64,000 bases of DNA. Source: Plumapathes pennacea. Its lineage: Eukaryota; Cnidaria; Anthozoa; Antipatharia; Myriopathidae. This document shows positions 1 to 11,190 of the stretch, piece after piece (the first letter of the stretch is position 1; the number at the start of each line of letters is the position of its first letter). The position numbers were made by a program, and so were the translations under genes. The DNA is taken from contig OZ038465.1 in NCBI GenBank assembly GCA_964036295.1, positions 8,556,667-8,620,666 of the forward strand, written 5' to 3'. Under the pieces are notes generated by a model. It had not been told where the DNA came from. It made no database searches and was given only the letters and a program-made list of their open reading frames with translations.

Positions 1-340
1 GGTTTGGGCCCTGGTTTATAGCCAAAACATTCCCACTGGGGCTGTTTCAACAAACATGCTCTAGTTTTGCGGAGCCATTTCAGTCCTGTTCCAAATCATT
101 TCAGCACCCCAAAAATCCATTTTGACCCCTCCATTTTCCAAAATGGCACCCACAAGGGGCTCTTTTAGAACACCTGACAGGGCCAAAATGACCCTAAAAT
201 TAGGGGTTGGAACAGCCCCAGCCAAGTGGGCCAAAATAGACCCAAAAATAGGTTCTATTTTGGGATCACCGTTTTGGCCCCATTTTTGGGGTCAAAATAG
301 ACCTTTTGAATTTACAGTTCTATAGAACGCCGCTATTCGG
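1..340. repeat. Inverted-repeat-rich edge sequence, likely transposon remnant
   Basis: The first 330 bases repeat short words such as CCAAAATAGACCC and its complement GGGTCAAAATAG in both orientations (around 230-300), so the strand can fold on itself. No splice-compatible coding segment is visible. It is probably the end of an old transposable element cut by the window edge; the family is not recognised. Confidence 0.35.
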
Positions 341-1158
341 GAAAACCGAGCAAATTATGCGTAACGGAGAACAAACGCGCACACGCTTGTGGGCATATTA
401 AAATATCAACAGACAAGCTGGCTCTTGACAACACTAAGAAATATAGTCAAGCAATGAAATGTTAGCCTAAATAATATTCAGTGAAAAGACGAACTTTTGC
501 ACGGACAGTTGACCTATCGTTCGAATTTCTTACTTCGCGCGCTGGACGAAACTTGGTCTTGCTGATGCTGCTATCACGGCAAAGCTGTACACATCGAAGC
601 ATCTACAGAAACACGTTATGTCGCACAGAGGTACAGTATTCCAGCCAAGCTACCCTGCTGCTTTTAGGTGGCCAATTAAGTCATGAAAAATACGAACATC
701 TGAAAGATATACAGGAAACTGAAATAGCTAGCGGACCAAAATCCTCACCGGACGGACAGCAAATCCTTTAGTCTCTTCAGCAAGGCTTTTGCGATCTGGG
801 TTACTCGCTTTGTTTTGACCCTTTGCCCGACGTCAGCGTTTCGTTCAAATTCGACAGGAACGAAATTTCGGATTTAGAAATAGAAGGTGATAACCTGGGC
901 GATTTTCGGAGTGTCGTGGGCCGTATATGTGGAAATTGCCACTGGAGTTTGCGGAGTTGTTTCCAAAAGCGCGCCAACATCGTCAACTCTTCCCGCCTCG
1001 AGATCTACACCATGTAGTTGACATGCTCCCTCGTAGCAACGGAAACCTTTAGAACGGAAGAAATTGTCTCCAACTTCATAAATAAATTTTCTTCATTAAG
1101 TGAAAACGATTCTTACAAAGGACAAGCGTTCAATAAAATTTTGTAATTTGTTTTTTTC
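341..1158. other. No recognisable gene
   Basis: A 96-codon open frame (481-771, plus strand) and shorter frames on both strands are present. They show no recognisable domain, no paired splice sites and no repeat of a known family. I see nothing here that can be supported as a gene. Confidence 0.4.
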
Positions 1159-1159
1159 C

Positions 1160-1456
1160 TAATTTCTGCGTTCCCTTTCCAATTCCAAGTTCCTGTTTCC
1201 CAGATTCCCAGATTCCTGATTCCCAGATTCCTGGTTCCCGGTTTCCCGTTCCCAGATGCCGATTCCCGCTTCCACGTTCCAGATTCCCGGTTCCCGGTTC
1301 TCAGGTTCCCGGTTCTCAGGTTCCCGGTTCCCAGGTTCCCGGTTTTCAGGTTTCAGGTTCCCGGTTCCCAGGTTCTGGGTTCCCGGTTCCCGGTTCCCCG
1401 TTCCCGGGTTCCCGGGTTCCCGGGTTCCCGGGTTCCCGGGTTCCCGGTTCCAGGTT
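1160..1456. repeat. GGTTCCC minisatellite
   Basis: About 300 bases consist almost entirely of variants of GGTTCCC and GGTTCTC (plus strand), with diverged copies at 1180-1290 (TTCCCAGATTCC) and very regular CCCGGGTTCCCGGGTT copies at 1405-1445. The regular end suggests recent expansion from that side. Open frames through it on both strands (Glu-Pro-Gly-Asn repeats on minus, Gly-Ser-Arg-Phe repeats on plus) are by-products of the repeat. Confidence 0.9.
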
Positions 1457-1864
1457 TTAAACATAGCCTCGACGAGCCAAACAGCTCGAGTTTTGCTCGA
1501 TACTCATCCCTGGCGTCTTTGGGGAAAAAAATACGCAATTTCGCCGCCAATAATACCGCAATATGAACGGCATAAATTCCACTTGATCAAATGATCAAGA
1601 GGTTGACCGAAGACGAGGATGAATAACAATTCAGACCATGCTTCACGGTAATTCAGAGCAGCACTTAAATTTTGGCGCAAAAGCGCGTAACAGTATACGG
1701 GGGTCGGCGATAAGCTCTAATTTCAAGTCATGTCAATACTTCAAAGCCAAAGCTGTGTGCGTTGATTGACTTAGACTGCGTTTCTATGCCAACACCGGAA
1801 ATTCGAACAGGCTCCTGCAGCGCGCTTTAAAGTTGCATAAAGCTCCGTCATGCATCCGTGGGAG

Positions 1865-2112
1865 TAATACCTCGTTCACACCAACGCTTAAACCTGTTTA
1901 AAAGGTGTTTAATAAAACTTGTTTAGTTTGGTCGGCCGTTCACAATGAGCGCACGGCAAAAGTAAACTGGTTTAAAACCCGTCCAACTAAACAACCTGTG
2001 CGAGGTGGTGTCAAATATTGTGTAATTAACACAAATCAAAACAGGTTTCAGAAAACGTAGTCTAGTAAAGTTGGTTTAATTAAACAGGTTTAGTTGGTGT
2101 GAATAGAGTATA
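1865..2112 (-). mobile_element. Miniature inverted-repeat transposon, TTCACACCAA family, copy 1
   Basis: The element of about 248 bp begins TAATACCTCGTTCACACCAA and ends TTGGTGTGAATAGAGTATAA, imperfect terminal inverted repeats of about 20 bp. The interior is made of AAACCTGTTTAA-like words. A second copy lies in opposite orientation at 34400-34648 with the same termini and matching interior. It is too short to encode a transposase, so it is non-autonomous. A TA or TAA target duplication is possible but ambiguous. Confidence 0.8.
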
Positions 2113-2174
2113 AGTTAGTTATTAAACACGAATTCCGGCCAAAAAGGATTGCCATGACAACGAGCTCAAGTTTG

Positions 2175-5100
2175 TCAGTAGACTTTTTCCAGCGACTTTC
2201 GTTCCAACATCTCGAAGTATTCGTGCAACTGTCGCAGCATTCTTTTCCCTTGTTCCAGATCTTTTTTCAACTCTTCGCCTGGATGTTGTTGAACTGTCAT
2301 TTCTGTGGTGTTTTCCATTCCTAAGAGAAATTGTGGTACGTGGAAGACGGTGGATTAAGGCTGCTGTACAAATTCAACTGATCAGCCGGACCACAGCGTC
2401 AGTCATTTCATTTGGTCCAAAGTCACTTAAAATATTTAGTAGTAATTAAGATTAAAAGTTGTATGAGTGCACAGTTTTCCCGTTATTATTATTACATTTA
2501 CCTCAAAGAAAGCAAACCCACAGTTTTATTCTCAAATTGCAAAAAAAAAAAAAAAAAAAAAAAATTGTTTCTTTTGGAAAAATTGGCCTCACGAAACCTC
2601 AAACATTAGATACCGCAGAACCAAAGCCGGTGACAACCTCACGAATACTAGCCACACGGCAAACGAATAGACGCAGTTATGACAGAAAACAAATGAGAAA
2701 CCTATACATGTTTTCACGATATTGTCACTCTACCTGAATCGCTGGCGATTGTGGTTCCTGGTTTCTTGTGACAAAACAATTCCCATGCTGCACCTGCCAA
2801 TATCATTGCTGCCAGTATCCCAGAAAGTATGTAGAGCCCCCGGTGCATGGCAGAGTGATCATGCAAATTGACTGGTTTGGGATGTTTCTGATAGGGCTCC
2901 TGTAATTGATACGCGCTGATAAGTGTTTGTTTTAACCCTTTCACGTCTTTAGCGTAGCTTTTTTGTTAAATAAATAGGTTATTACACGTTAGGAGTGCAA
3001 TGCAGCGGAGTACGAGTGCAATTTATTTGCACTCAAACATGTGAATCCGTATATAATTGAAAGAAAACAGCTTTCTTGGGTGGGAAACTGAATATTACAA
3101 CGAAAAGAACAGTGGAATACTTTGTAAGTAGAGGCGATCGCGAAAGCGTCTTGGCGTATGGAGATTTTCCTGTTCATCAAGCACGCGACTATTCGACTGT
3201 GTTCCACCATGGAAGTTAGAACAAAGCCAACGCCGGCCGTGAGAGGAATGTGATCTGACGTGACGGTGCTTGTTCGGTTCGACTGTCCGTCCTGGCTCAG
3301 GTAGTAATAGCCTGAAATTCGGTCCACTAATATTCCTGTGACTTCGTCCGACTCGAAGGCATCCATCATCTTTTTGAATGTATCGAACACTGCAAACAGA
3401 AAGTTGCAAACGTAAATAGAAGATTATAAGACAATGCCGTAATTCGGTCAAGCAAAGAACTAAAAGGGGTGGTCTCTTTCCGCTTTATGCCATCCATTTG
3501 ATCAAAATAATTCTAGCTGTTACAGTTTTCGTTTGCCATCTCGGGCCTCAACCATGCCGTTGGAATTAGTGATTTAGAAGCGACAAGCTTTGAAAACGTT
3601 TTAAGAGCCCGTTCACATTCGGTCTGAGGTCGATCAGGCTAAGTACGAACCAACTGCAGAACAGTCCAAGATTGATTTAAGTGATTTTTCGACAGTCTGA
3701 ATGCGCGCCAATACTATCTCGGTGTATATCTCAGCACCGATTTCGAATCAATCTCATTTTGGCGACCCCAGATGTGTGAACTCGCGTCACAAAAAGTAGT
3801 GGTGTCAACTTTGTTCTATATCTAAAGTAATGAAAAAACACGAATGAAGCTAATAAATAGGTCTGCAATGCATACACTTCTACTACGAGGTACTTGAATC
3901 AAGCCTTCTCGCCGACTGTAACAGCAGTTAGCTCGTTTCTTATGATTGGAGCAGTTGTGATTGGGCACGAGCAAGTATCGATTTGACTGGCCTCTTATTG
4001 ATAATTTAGCACGGTTTGTGTCTATCTGCGCATATTCAGTAGGCACATAAAGAGAAGTAAAGTAAAAGGAAGTGAAGTGCCTGTGGTCATTTCTGCGCAT
4101 GTGAAAATGGAAAAAGCAATTATAGAAAGAGATAGCAGGTGTCTGTGCTGGCAGTTTGCTGATCACCTTTGGGTTTGGCTCCGGATTCAAGTGCAAGCTG
4201 ATACTCTGTTCCGTTTCCCAAGACAGCAACCTGGTGATTTCAGAAACGTTACGTTCTCATTTCATGGCAATAAATAGTAATTTGATTCGATTGTGCAGTG
4301 CTGAAGAATAAACATAATTACATCAACAGAAAATAATTTTGCAATAACCTAAATTTAAACGGACAAGTGAACATCTATACAAACAAACAAGGTACAGTTG
4401 AGCAAAACACACAACAACAAAGAAAATGACAGAAGAAACAAACAAAAACGAAACAACATAGAGAACAAGAATCTCAAAAATTAACCCTATCACTCACAAG
4501 CTCAAAATGCAGATTCTCGACTTGTGTTGAGAATTGATATTTTAAAAAGTTTTCATCTATACAAGGTATCAAATGCTAGGTTCTTCCGTCTGTATGACAT
4601 ATCTCTAGTGAGAGGCAGAAAGAAAAATTTGAGAGTGAAAGGATTAATAAGCAGACAAAGTCTCGGAGTTTTGTTGTTGTTGTTGTTCTGCTTGTTTTTG
4701 TTTTTTCAAAGAAAGTATAATACTCTTGCAGTGTAACTTGCCTGAGGCTTCACGCCGTCTTTTCTTACCGTACTGCCGTATATGTCTGTTGTCTCTGGCC
4801 CCAGCGTGACGGACGTTAATGCAGTCGTAATAACGCTTGTGTAAAATGCCATGGCGATCACACCAGCATGAATCCAGATAACGGCAAATATACGACTAGG
4901 AATAGATCTGGGTGACTTGTCTCCATACCTGAATATAGAGCCTAATATGTTGAGTAATTTGGCGAGGGAGTGAGTGGGTACGCGACTACTTGATCGAGGA
5001 ATGAGGGAGTCAGTAATAGGCCTTTTCACTTACGCTTTGTTTGAGTGCCGGAAATGGGAAGAGCGTGAAAAAATGCGTCACAGCATTTATAGATCGAATT

Positions 5101-8029
5101 TGGCAGCATTTTGAAATTCACAAATTTTAAAAAGATTTGTGTGAGAAACTGTTGCTGGGACGAAAGCCACCCCGGACGATGATAGGTGATAAATGTTCAG
5201 TCACGTGGGGGATTTTGGTCATGTGACAAGGACTTTTTGGATGAGTGATTGCGAGGTGGGAAAATGAATGAATGAACGATAGAGTGAGTAAGCAGTACCG
5301 GCAACAGCAATGGGTATAAAAGCGAATAAAAATGCTCGAGTTGAGTAAGTAAGTGTGTTAGTGAATGATCGGATGCTTTACTGGTCAAAATGCGCTAAAT
5401 TTACGTACTTCTCGTCCTATCAGGTACTCACCCAACTGTTGTCATGGAAATGAAAGCCCACCAGAAACCTTCCCATGATCCTCTGAAGAACGAGCGAGGA
5501 AACTCCTGTGGGTTGATGACTGTGTCCTGATGGAAAAGCGGTAAGTTTTGGTGCTTCACACAATACTGTTCACGTTTGCACGTAAAATATAAAGTTAGTT
5601 TGCAGCTTGTTAACCTAATATTGAAGCAAGCCAAATAATCAACTAACGTTTCGATGGTTAATTATCTCATCGCAAAGGAGTGCTCCAAGGGTAAATACCC
5701 TAAACTCTCTTGTTGGAAATGAAACCTGACACCAATTAGACCAGCCTTTGATTGATTAAGGTGATTCCGGTGTTTTATCGGGCGCACTCGTCCATGACAA
5801 ACTTTGGATCATAACATTTTTGGCTTTAATGCGATTACTATAAAACTTTGAGGAACGTTGCAGCTATGATTCAGCAATATAAAAAATATAGAAACACATA
5901 GAAAATATAAAAATATAGCAAAATTCAAGGCTAAATTTGGCGGATTAATGAATAGCAAGCCATTTCCATTCGACTTGCTTTTGAAAAATATTAGTTTCTT
6001 TTGATGTAAAAGTGCTCCTAACCTATTTCAATTCTTTTGATTGGTTACGTTCTTTCGTGTTAGGAACCAAATTTATAGCCTTGGATTTTCTAGATGTAAA
6101 TAAAAACATTGAATTGGCTCCAGGGCGAGAAGACATCTGCAAATATCGTATTTCTAGTATGAAAACCTACGGAATCCATGGCGATATTTCCTATTATTAT
6201 ATGGCACTGATACTACGCACGCTACGATTGGTTGATTTACCGGTCCATACTTTCCTGTACGGACCGCAAATTGATTTTACGCACGTTCTGATTGGTCAAT
6301 TTTACCGGTCCATAACTTACTGTACGGACCGCAAAATCAGTTTGCACATGTGGATCGCAAATGATTACTCGAAAAGTTGCTAAACGTTTGTCATAAAAGG
6401 CCCAGAAGTGCAATGGGAAGTTTAAACGTTCGGGATACCCACTGTTAAGTTATGATGATCGGGAAAAGTTTACAATCTTGGAAAATGACCGTTACGAAGA
6501 AGGAAAACATCCGAGGAAAAAATTGCTTGCGACCTCAGCCGTCATTGACAACAAATGCTGCAGAGTATGGAGGGTTGTTTCACCCCTGTGTTAAAATTTG
6601 CACACTTGCCAGGGAGAAGGTGCAAAGCGAACAATCACCGTGAACAGTTATGACTAAAATCGTGCAAGAATCAAGTTTTGCAGACATGTTTGCTCGTCAT
6701 GGCGCACTGTGAGGACTGTAAATATATTTTTCACAATGCACGAGAACTCTGTATTTCGAAATCATTGATTCGGACAAAAACGCCGTGGTGATTTGAGGAT
6801 GTTTATTTTGCTGGAAGAAACCTAAACGCTCCACGAGGAGGCAGGAAAATTAAGCGGTGAGTTTTGAATAATATAGCTTTCAACGATGTGTCGGGCGCAG
6901 TTTGTGATGAAATGATTTTCTTTTAGTGCCAGTTTGCCTTCTACATTATTGTATGCGTAAGAAACTTATTCAAAAGAATAAAAAATACTCTGAGTTACAA
7001 AGCAATTTCTTCTGGAAAGAGATAAGACTGCAGTTTTTTTAAATCTTTAGTGAGCGAGCAAGGGCGAGTTCGAGTCGTTCACCGAATAAAGTTCACTGCA
7101 GTGCCGTTGTTTGACATACGCTATCGGCCATTTCATTCAGCTCAGAACAAATTAGTATTTATCAAGGCAGTTGGTTTGACAGACGCTTATTTTCTTTCAA
7201 GATTTTCAAATCGGTAGAATTATAAGCTGTTAACTGAATTTGTTGTGAAAACAAACGTGCGTAAATTCATACCTGATCGCGATTGATGTTGTTGAATGAA
7301 CGAGACGAGTACTCGTTGGGGCCTTGTTTTGTGTTTGCCGAAAGATCTAAAGCCATATAATAAATATCTTATTAACCTCGTTTGCTTGGTCCGTACCGTA
7401 AGTTATGGATCCTCGTTTTTTTTCGTCGCCTTATGGCCCTCGCGCGAAGCGCGCTCGGGCCATAAGGCGACGAAAAAAACTCGGTCCATAACTTACTGTA
7501 CGGACCGCGCGCTCGGTTAATAAGATCTATGTACTATGACGTGACATCTTACCAAAGCCCAGATGATGATCCCAGCGATCATGGTCAAAATGAGTGTAAT
7601 GGCTAGCAGTGGCCACGTGCTAAACATTGCGTTGGCAGCGGTCTCCAAAAGCTTTTTGGGCTTTTCCTTGATGATGAAATCTGCCCCTGAATACTCGAGC
7701 ACATCAACGAATGAACTCCCTTCGTACGTGGAGGGGTATTTTCCTTTCACAACCAAGGGTCCTCCCCCCTGCACCTCTCCACTCTTCAGTTTTTCCAAAA
7801 TGTCATTCTCGTATTTCACACGAACAGTTTCAAAATAGCCACAAGTTAGTACTTTTTTCTTCAAGATGTCGTACAAGATTCCTTTAAATTCAGTCGTCGA
7901 GCGATTTTCAAGATGTTTGGTCGTGTATGGGGGTCTTTCTACCCAAGCTAGTTTGAACGGTGACGATAGCGCAAAGACACAAAGAAGGATAATGTAGAAA
8001 AGAATTGAAACAGATACCAGGCTACCCAT
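2175..8029 (-). CDS. Ionotropic glutamate receptor-like channel with K+ selectivity filter (paralogue A)
   Basis: Seven coding exons, minus strand: 8029-7553, 5526-5432, 4928-4769, 4230-4167, 3389-3121, 2899-2734, 2320-2175. All junctions are GT-AG and in phase (0,2,0,1,0,1); total 1377 nt, 458 residues plus TGA. Domains seen: signal peptide 1-22; S1 ligand-binding half with WVERPPY (29-35) and FKGILYDIL (48-56); M1 about 139-159; re-entrant pore loop GFWWAFISMTTVGYGDK (179-195); M3 about 204-228; S2 with VAVLGNGTEY and GILVDRISGYYYL; M4 376-397; cytoplasmic tail with KDLEQGKRMLRQLHEYFE. The order S1-M1-P-M3-S2-M4 is that of ionotropic glutamate receptors. No amino-terminal domain is present. 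The filter is that of potassium channels, as known in bacterial GluR0 and rotifer AvGluR1. The M3 SYTANLAAF gating signature is absent. K+ conductance and the ligand are inferred and untested. The start is the first Met after a probable 5'UTR splice acceptor. An intron-free copy of no exon is seen, and no frame is broken. Confidence 0.88.
2541..2564. repeat. Poly(A) tract in last intron of channel A
   Basis: A run of 24 adenines on the plus strand lies in intron 6 (2321-2733) of the minus-strand channel gene. No retroelement body is recognisable beside it. Confidence 0.8.
4481..4647. mobile_element. Short inverted-repeat element, TTAACCCTTTCACTCCCAAG family
   Basis: The element starts TTAACCCTATCACTCACAAG and ends GAGAGTGAAAGGATTAA, so its ends are imperfect inverted repeats. 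It sits in intron 3 of channel A. Related copies occur at 14301-14468 (channel B intron 5) and, more diverged, at 11965-12126, near 25525 and inside the repeat at 39222-39420. All are about 165 bp and non-coding. Confidence 0.7.
6241..6334. repeat. Two direct copies of a CGGTCC...GGACCG hairpin unit
   Basis: The word CGGTCCATA...TGTACGGACCGC occurs at 6241-6267 and again at 6306-6332, each foldable on itself. The second copy is essentially the same sequence as the right arm of the large palindrome at 7362-7530. Both lie in intron 1 of channel A (5527-7552), so this intron has taken up several pieces of one family. Confidence 0.7.
7362..7530. mobile_element. Long palindrome (hairpin-type miniature transposon)
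   Basis: Arms run from TATCTTATTAACC through GGTCCGTACCGTAAGTTATGG and a TTTCGTCGCCTTATGGCCC segment to a GC-rich centre (CGCGCGAAGCGCG, near 7441-7453), then return in reverse complement to 7530. The right boundary is 23 bp from the end of coding exon 1 of channel A (7553), inside intron 1. No coding capacity. Such near-perfect arms imply a young insertion or hairpin-based transposition. Confidence 0.8.
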
Positions 8030-8052
8030 GTAGCCACGATAAGGTGTAATTC
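8030..8052 (-). other. 5'UTR piece and splice acceptor of channel A
   Basis: Immediately upstream of the start codon, the minus strand reads TTTCTGCAG, a good splice acceptor, then 23 untranslated bases and ATG. Channel B has an acceptor exactly 23 bases before its own ATG. The matching distance supports both starts and implies a non-coding first exon further upstream that I could not identify for gene A. Confidence 0.6.
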
Positions 8053-8436
8053 CTGCAGAAACAATACGAAGAAAATATTGACATACTAAATATTACATAG
8101 CAGATGTCTGTCTTGGCATAAGTTCATGGTAAAGCCGAGTTTAGTGTGGACTTCTAAATGTTTCACATAAGGATTTCATAAACACCTAGGACATACGTTT
8201 TTTCTTAATTTTGTAGTTCAGTGTAACGCTCGTACGTAAAATAACTCAAGACTTAGCCAAGAAACTCAATACTAGGACTTGTTACTTAAATGTTAGTTAG
8301 TTCAATACATTTTCTATAACATAAGTTGTGCCCAAGAACGAAGAACAATAAATAAAACAATAAATATTGGCCGTAGATATATTGGAAGTTATGACTGTTT
8401 CCATGCTATAGTACTCTTCAACTGTTTCACAATAAG

Positions 8437-8560
8437 AATGACCTTTGCAGTTATGAAGCAACTAAGCAGTTGCAAGGATAGTCCAGGAGAAAAATCGATG
8501 GGAGTTGAACCCATGCATATTGTCGTTGAAGCCAGGCTATCCTTTCAACTGCAACAATAT
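8437..8560. repeat. Dispersed repeat, GCAGTTATGAAGCAAC family
   Basis: The segment AATGACCTTTGCAGTTATGAAG and the following GCAGTTGCAAGGATAG words recur at 29450-29500 (GTGACCCTCGCAGTTATGAAG, then GCAGTTGCAAGGATAGCC). On the minus strand GGGTTCAACTCCC resembles a Pol III B box, so a tRNA-derived SINE fragment is possible. Two copies only in this window; full boundaries not determined. Confidence 0.5.
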
Positions 8561-9771
8561 GAGCGAAGGTTGTTCTTATTGTTATTCTCAGTCCGCAGTT
8601 CCCACATATATGTATTTATCATATGCAGATCATATCATTGTTACTTAGATTGTTATATATACATAGATTGTTATAAATATAAATGTAAATATAAATAATA
8701 AATAATAAATATTAATATATATAAATAATAAATATTAATTTATTAAAATGAATAATAAATATTTATAAATATTAATGCTTCAGCAAGTGCCTGACTTTTG
8801 TCCTTGCAAATGCTCGACGAATTCTGTCGCTTTCAAGAATAAATATATTTTTATATTGTCAATTTCCTCACGTGGTTATATAGAGGTACCCCTCGAAGTT
8901 ATAGAAAGCCGCACATAACATAAACAAAACCAGAACTATATTTTATGATTGTTTCATTAAATATTAAGGATATGAGACTTTCAATCATTTTATGAATTTA
9001 CACGTATCTCTGCGAATACTTTACACAAAAGCTAACTAAAATGATTTCTATCAAGGACTATCTAAATTTCGGAGCGATTTTTTTTTCTTTTTTGCCGTAA
9101 GCCCTCTAGAATTATTTCCACGTGAAAATGAGGCTGTTACAAGACATATGAGGATTTTATAATTTGTATTCAAAACCCTTTGTTAGTTTTAGTACTGATG
9201 TCGTGGTTCAGATAAAAGGCAAACCGCGCTTCTGAAATTTAAATAAATTTCACCAATAAACCAAAACACGTTTGCACTCTATGTTTTCGATGTGAGTTAC
9301 CAACTACAATGTTAATGTAAATTTTAGTTCCTTGAGCACAGTTTGTCAAAGGCAACGTTGTTTCGTTTTTTTAATTTCGGTCCTTTGGCTTTTCCAAAGT
9401 ATATTTTTCTGTCCTGAAACAGGCTTGTAATCGTTTGATCAATTATTAAACTGCGAAAGTAAAGATATTACTTGTATTTGCACTTAATATGAAATGAGCG
9501 CTCATGCAATACTGTCAAATATTTCCACTGCCAAAGGAGTGTGACCTAAAAGTGTGATCCCTCAAAAGCTGCAGTATATAACCACATTCTAATAATAGTG
9601 TTCACATTTTTGGCGAGCGAAACTCGTGTTTGCCTTTCATTTTCCAGTTTTATTTGGGGTAAAGGAGTTAAATTAATTTTCAAGCAATTGATGTTGTAGA
9701 GGGATGAATGGGTGTTGTGGTCGCTATTGGATATACGATAGAAACCTTGTTTTAGTTGCTTGAGTTATATG

Positions 9772-9895
9772 TTAGGTTTCTAGTGTTAGGCTCTGTGTTA
9801 GGTTCTATACGTTAGGTTTCTAGTTGGAACCATATTCAGTGGTTAGAGCGCCGATATCGCAATGGTAGTGGGTTCGATTTCCGATGAAGCCCGTT
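9772..9895 (+). repeat. GTTAGGTTTCTAG repeats followed by a tRNA-like remnant
   Basis: Three or four imperfect copies of GTTAGGTTTCTAG (9772-9824) precede a segment with an A-box-like CAGTGGTTAGAGC (9837-9849) and a B-box-like GGGTTCGATTTCC (9870-9882), ending in a T-rich tract. The acceptor arm does not pair and the anticodon arm is not recognisable, so this is at most a tRNA pseudogene or SINE fragment and not a functional tRNA gene. Confidence 0.35.
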
Positions 9896-10248
9896 TTTCT
9901 TTTTCATGCTACACCTTTACAATTTCTTAATGCTTCATAACTGCGCAGATCTCTTTCGCCGTCACTGAGTTCTATGTGCAGTTTGTGAAGGCGATGTTGC
10001 ACTTTGTGTAATCGAGGTAGAATTTTTAAGTATGGTAGTGTGTAGAAATCACGCACAGAAGCTAGCAAGCTTAGAAGATCTTTCAACATACGTGTTAGTA
10101 CCTTGTTATATCTGATGTTCAGTACTTGGAAGCGATGCGATATTAACTCCAGTCAAATTTATGATTGAACCTGTAGGGTGTCTTTTATTATCCTGTTGAG
10201 TTTGTTTGCATCATCAGGCGGCTGAACCATGGTGATCATTTGTTTACT

Positions 10249-10655
10249 TAGAGCGGTTTCCGGATGACTGTCGAATAGACTATGATCGTGCAATTGCTTT
10301 GGTTTTGGGTTTGCTTTCGTTTTTGGAAGGGTCTAAACAAGTTTAGTGCCCGCATTCTTGGCCAATCAGGAACAAAAGCAAACCCCGATTGCGATCTACT
10401 GACAAGCAAGTAGCGATGGCGGTAATGTGCCGCACTGCTAACTTAGGGCGAAATTAAAACACGATTGCGACCTTCTCACAAAAACAAGCAAGTGGCGATG
10501 GCGTTCCCACACCCCGCTTATTGGCGTCTTCAAAGTAAAACCTAGCGCAGTTTCTTTGGTATCTGGTTTGGTTAAAGTGTTTTCCAACAGCTTCGATTGG
10601 CGCTGTAATTACTATTGGTGTTGGTTTTCGACAGTCACCCGAAAACTGCCCTCTG
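10249..10655. mobile_element. Miniature transposon, TAGAGC-GTTTTCGGATGACTGTC family, copy 1
   Basis: The left end TTAGAGCGGTTTCCGGATGACTGTCG matches the right end read in reverse (GGGCAGTTTTCGGGTGACTGTC). The interior has the family's GATTGCTTTGGTTTTG, AAGCAAGTGGCGATGGCG and ATTACT...TTGGTTTTCGACAG words. Other copies lie at 14046-14300 (truncated), 15265-15922 and 43041-43599. TA flanks in the better copies suggest Tc1/mariner-type mobilisation. No protein is encoded. Confidence 0.75.
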
Positions 10656-10692
10656 TCTTGGTAAGATTGCATCTATTGTCTGTACACGAATT

Positions 10693-11190
10693 GAAGTGCA
10701 GTCAAACAAACCATCAAGCGGACAGCTTTATTAAGCGGACATTTGTCAAAGTCCACGAAATTTACTCACTAAGATACTCTACCTCTACTAGCGGACATGG
10801 ACATCCTACGTGCAGTCCTAATGGGCACTTTTTAAAAATTGTTTTGTCCTGTGTTATAGATTCGTGTGATTTTTGCTTACGACTGTCACACGCGACCTCC
10901 TTACCGCACGAATTCTATATTGTAAAACTGCTTTACACGATGCTATTCGTGTCGAAACGATTGTAAACAAAGCGCCTTTAAACTGACAGCCTAATTTTTT
11001 TAGACACTTTCCTTGCCCGAAATCAAACGAAAATAAAACGATAAACACTAAACTATAATTCGTCGTTATTGTAACCAGTACATTACTTCAGTAAAGTGTA
11101 AGTCTGATCACACCCAAATTTCATCGGTTAGCGGACCTGTATAATTAAGCAGACACCGGCTCTGCTTACTACAGGCTTGACTGTACAACG
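10693..11190. mobile_element. Non-autonomous pogo/Tigger-like element
   Basis: The left end reads GTGCAGTCAAACAAACCATC followed by AAGCGGACA repeats; the right end read in reverse gives GTACAGTCAAGCCTGTAGTAAG with AGCGGAC-like words. CAGTCAAACC...TTAAGCGG termini are typical of pogo/Tigger-type elements. The 500-bp interior carries no transposase domain. Confidence 0.6.

Noticed and set aside
1159..1594. Glu-Pro-Gly-Asn-rich and Gly-Ser-Arg-Phe-rich proteins
   Set aside because: Both are translations of the GGTTCCC minisatellite on opposite strands.
4706..4768. Extension of channel A exon 3 to a GC donor after GTGAAGCCTCAG
   Set aside because: The upstream ACG|GTAAGA donor is canonical, gives the same exon length (160 nt) and phase as paralogue B, and keeps the frame into exon 4.
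9772..9824. Telomeric repeat tract (GTTAGG words)
   Set aside because: Only three or four imperfect copies embedded in TTTCTAG units; not a TTAGGG array.
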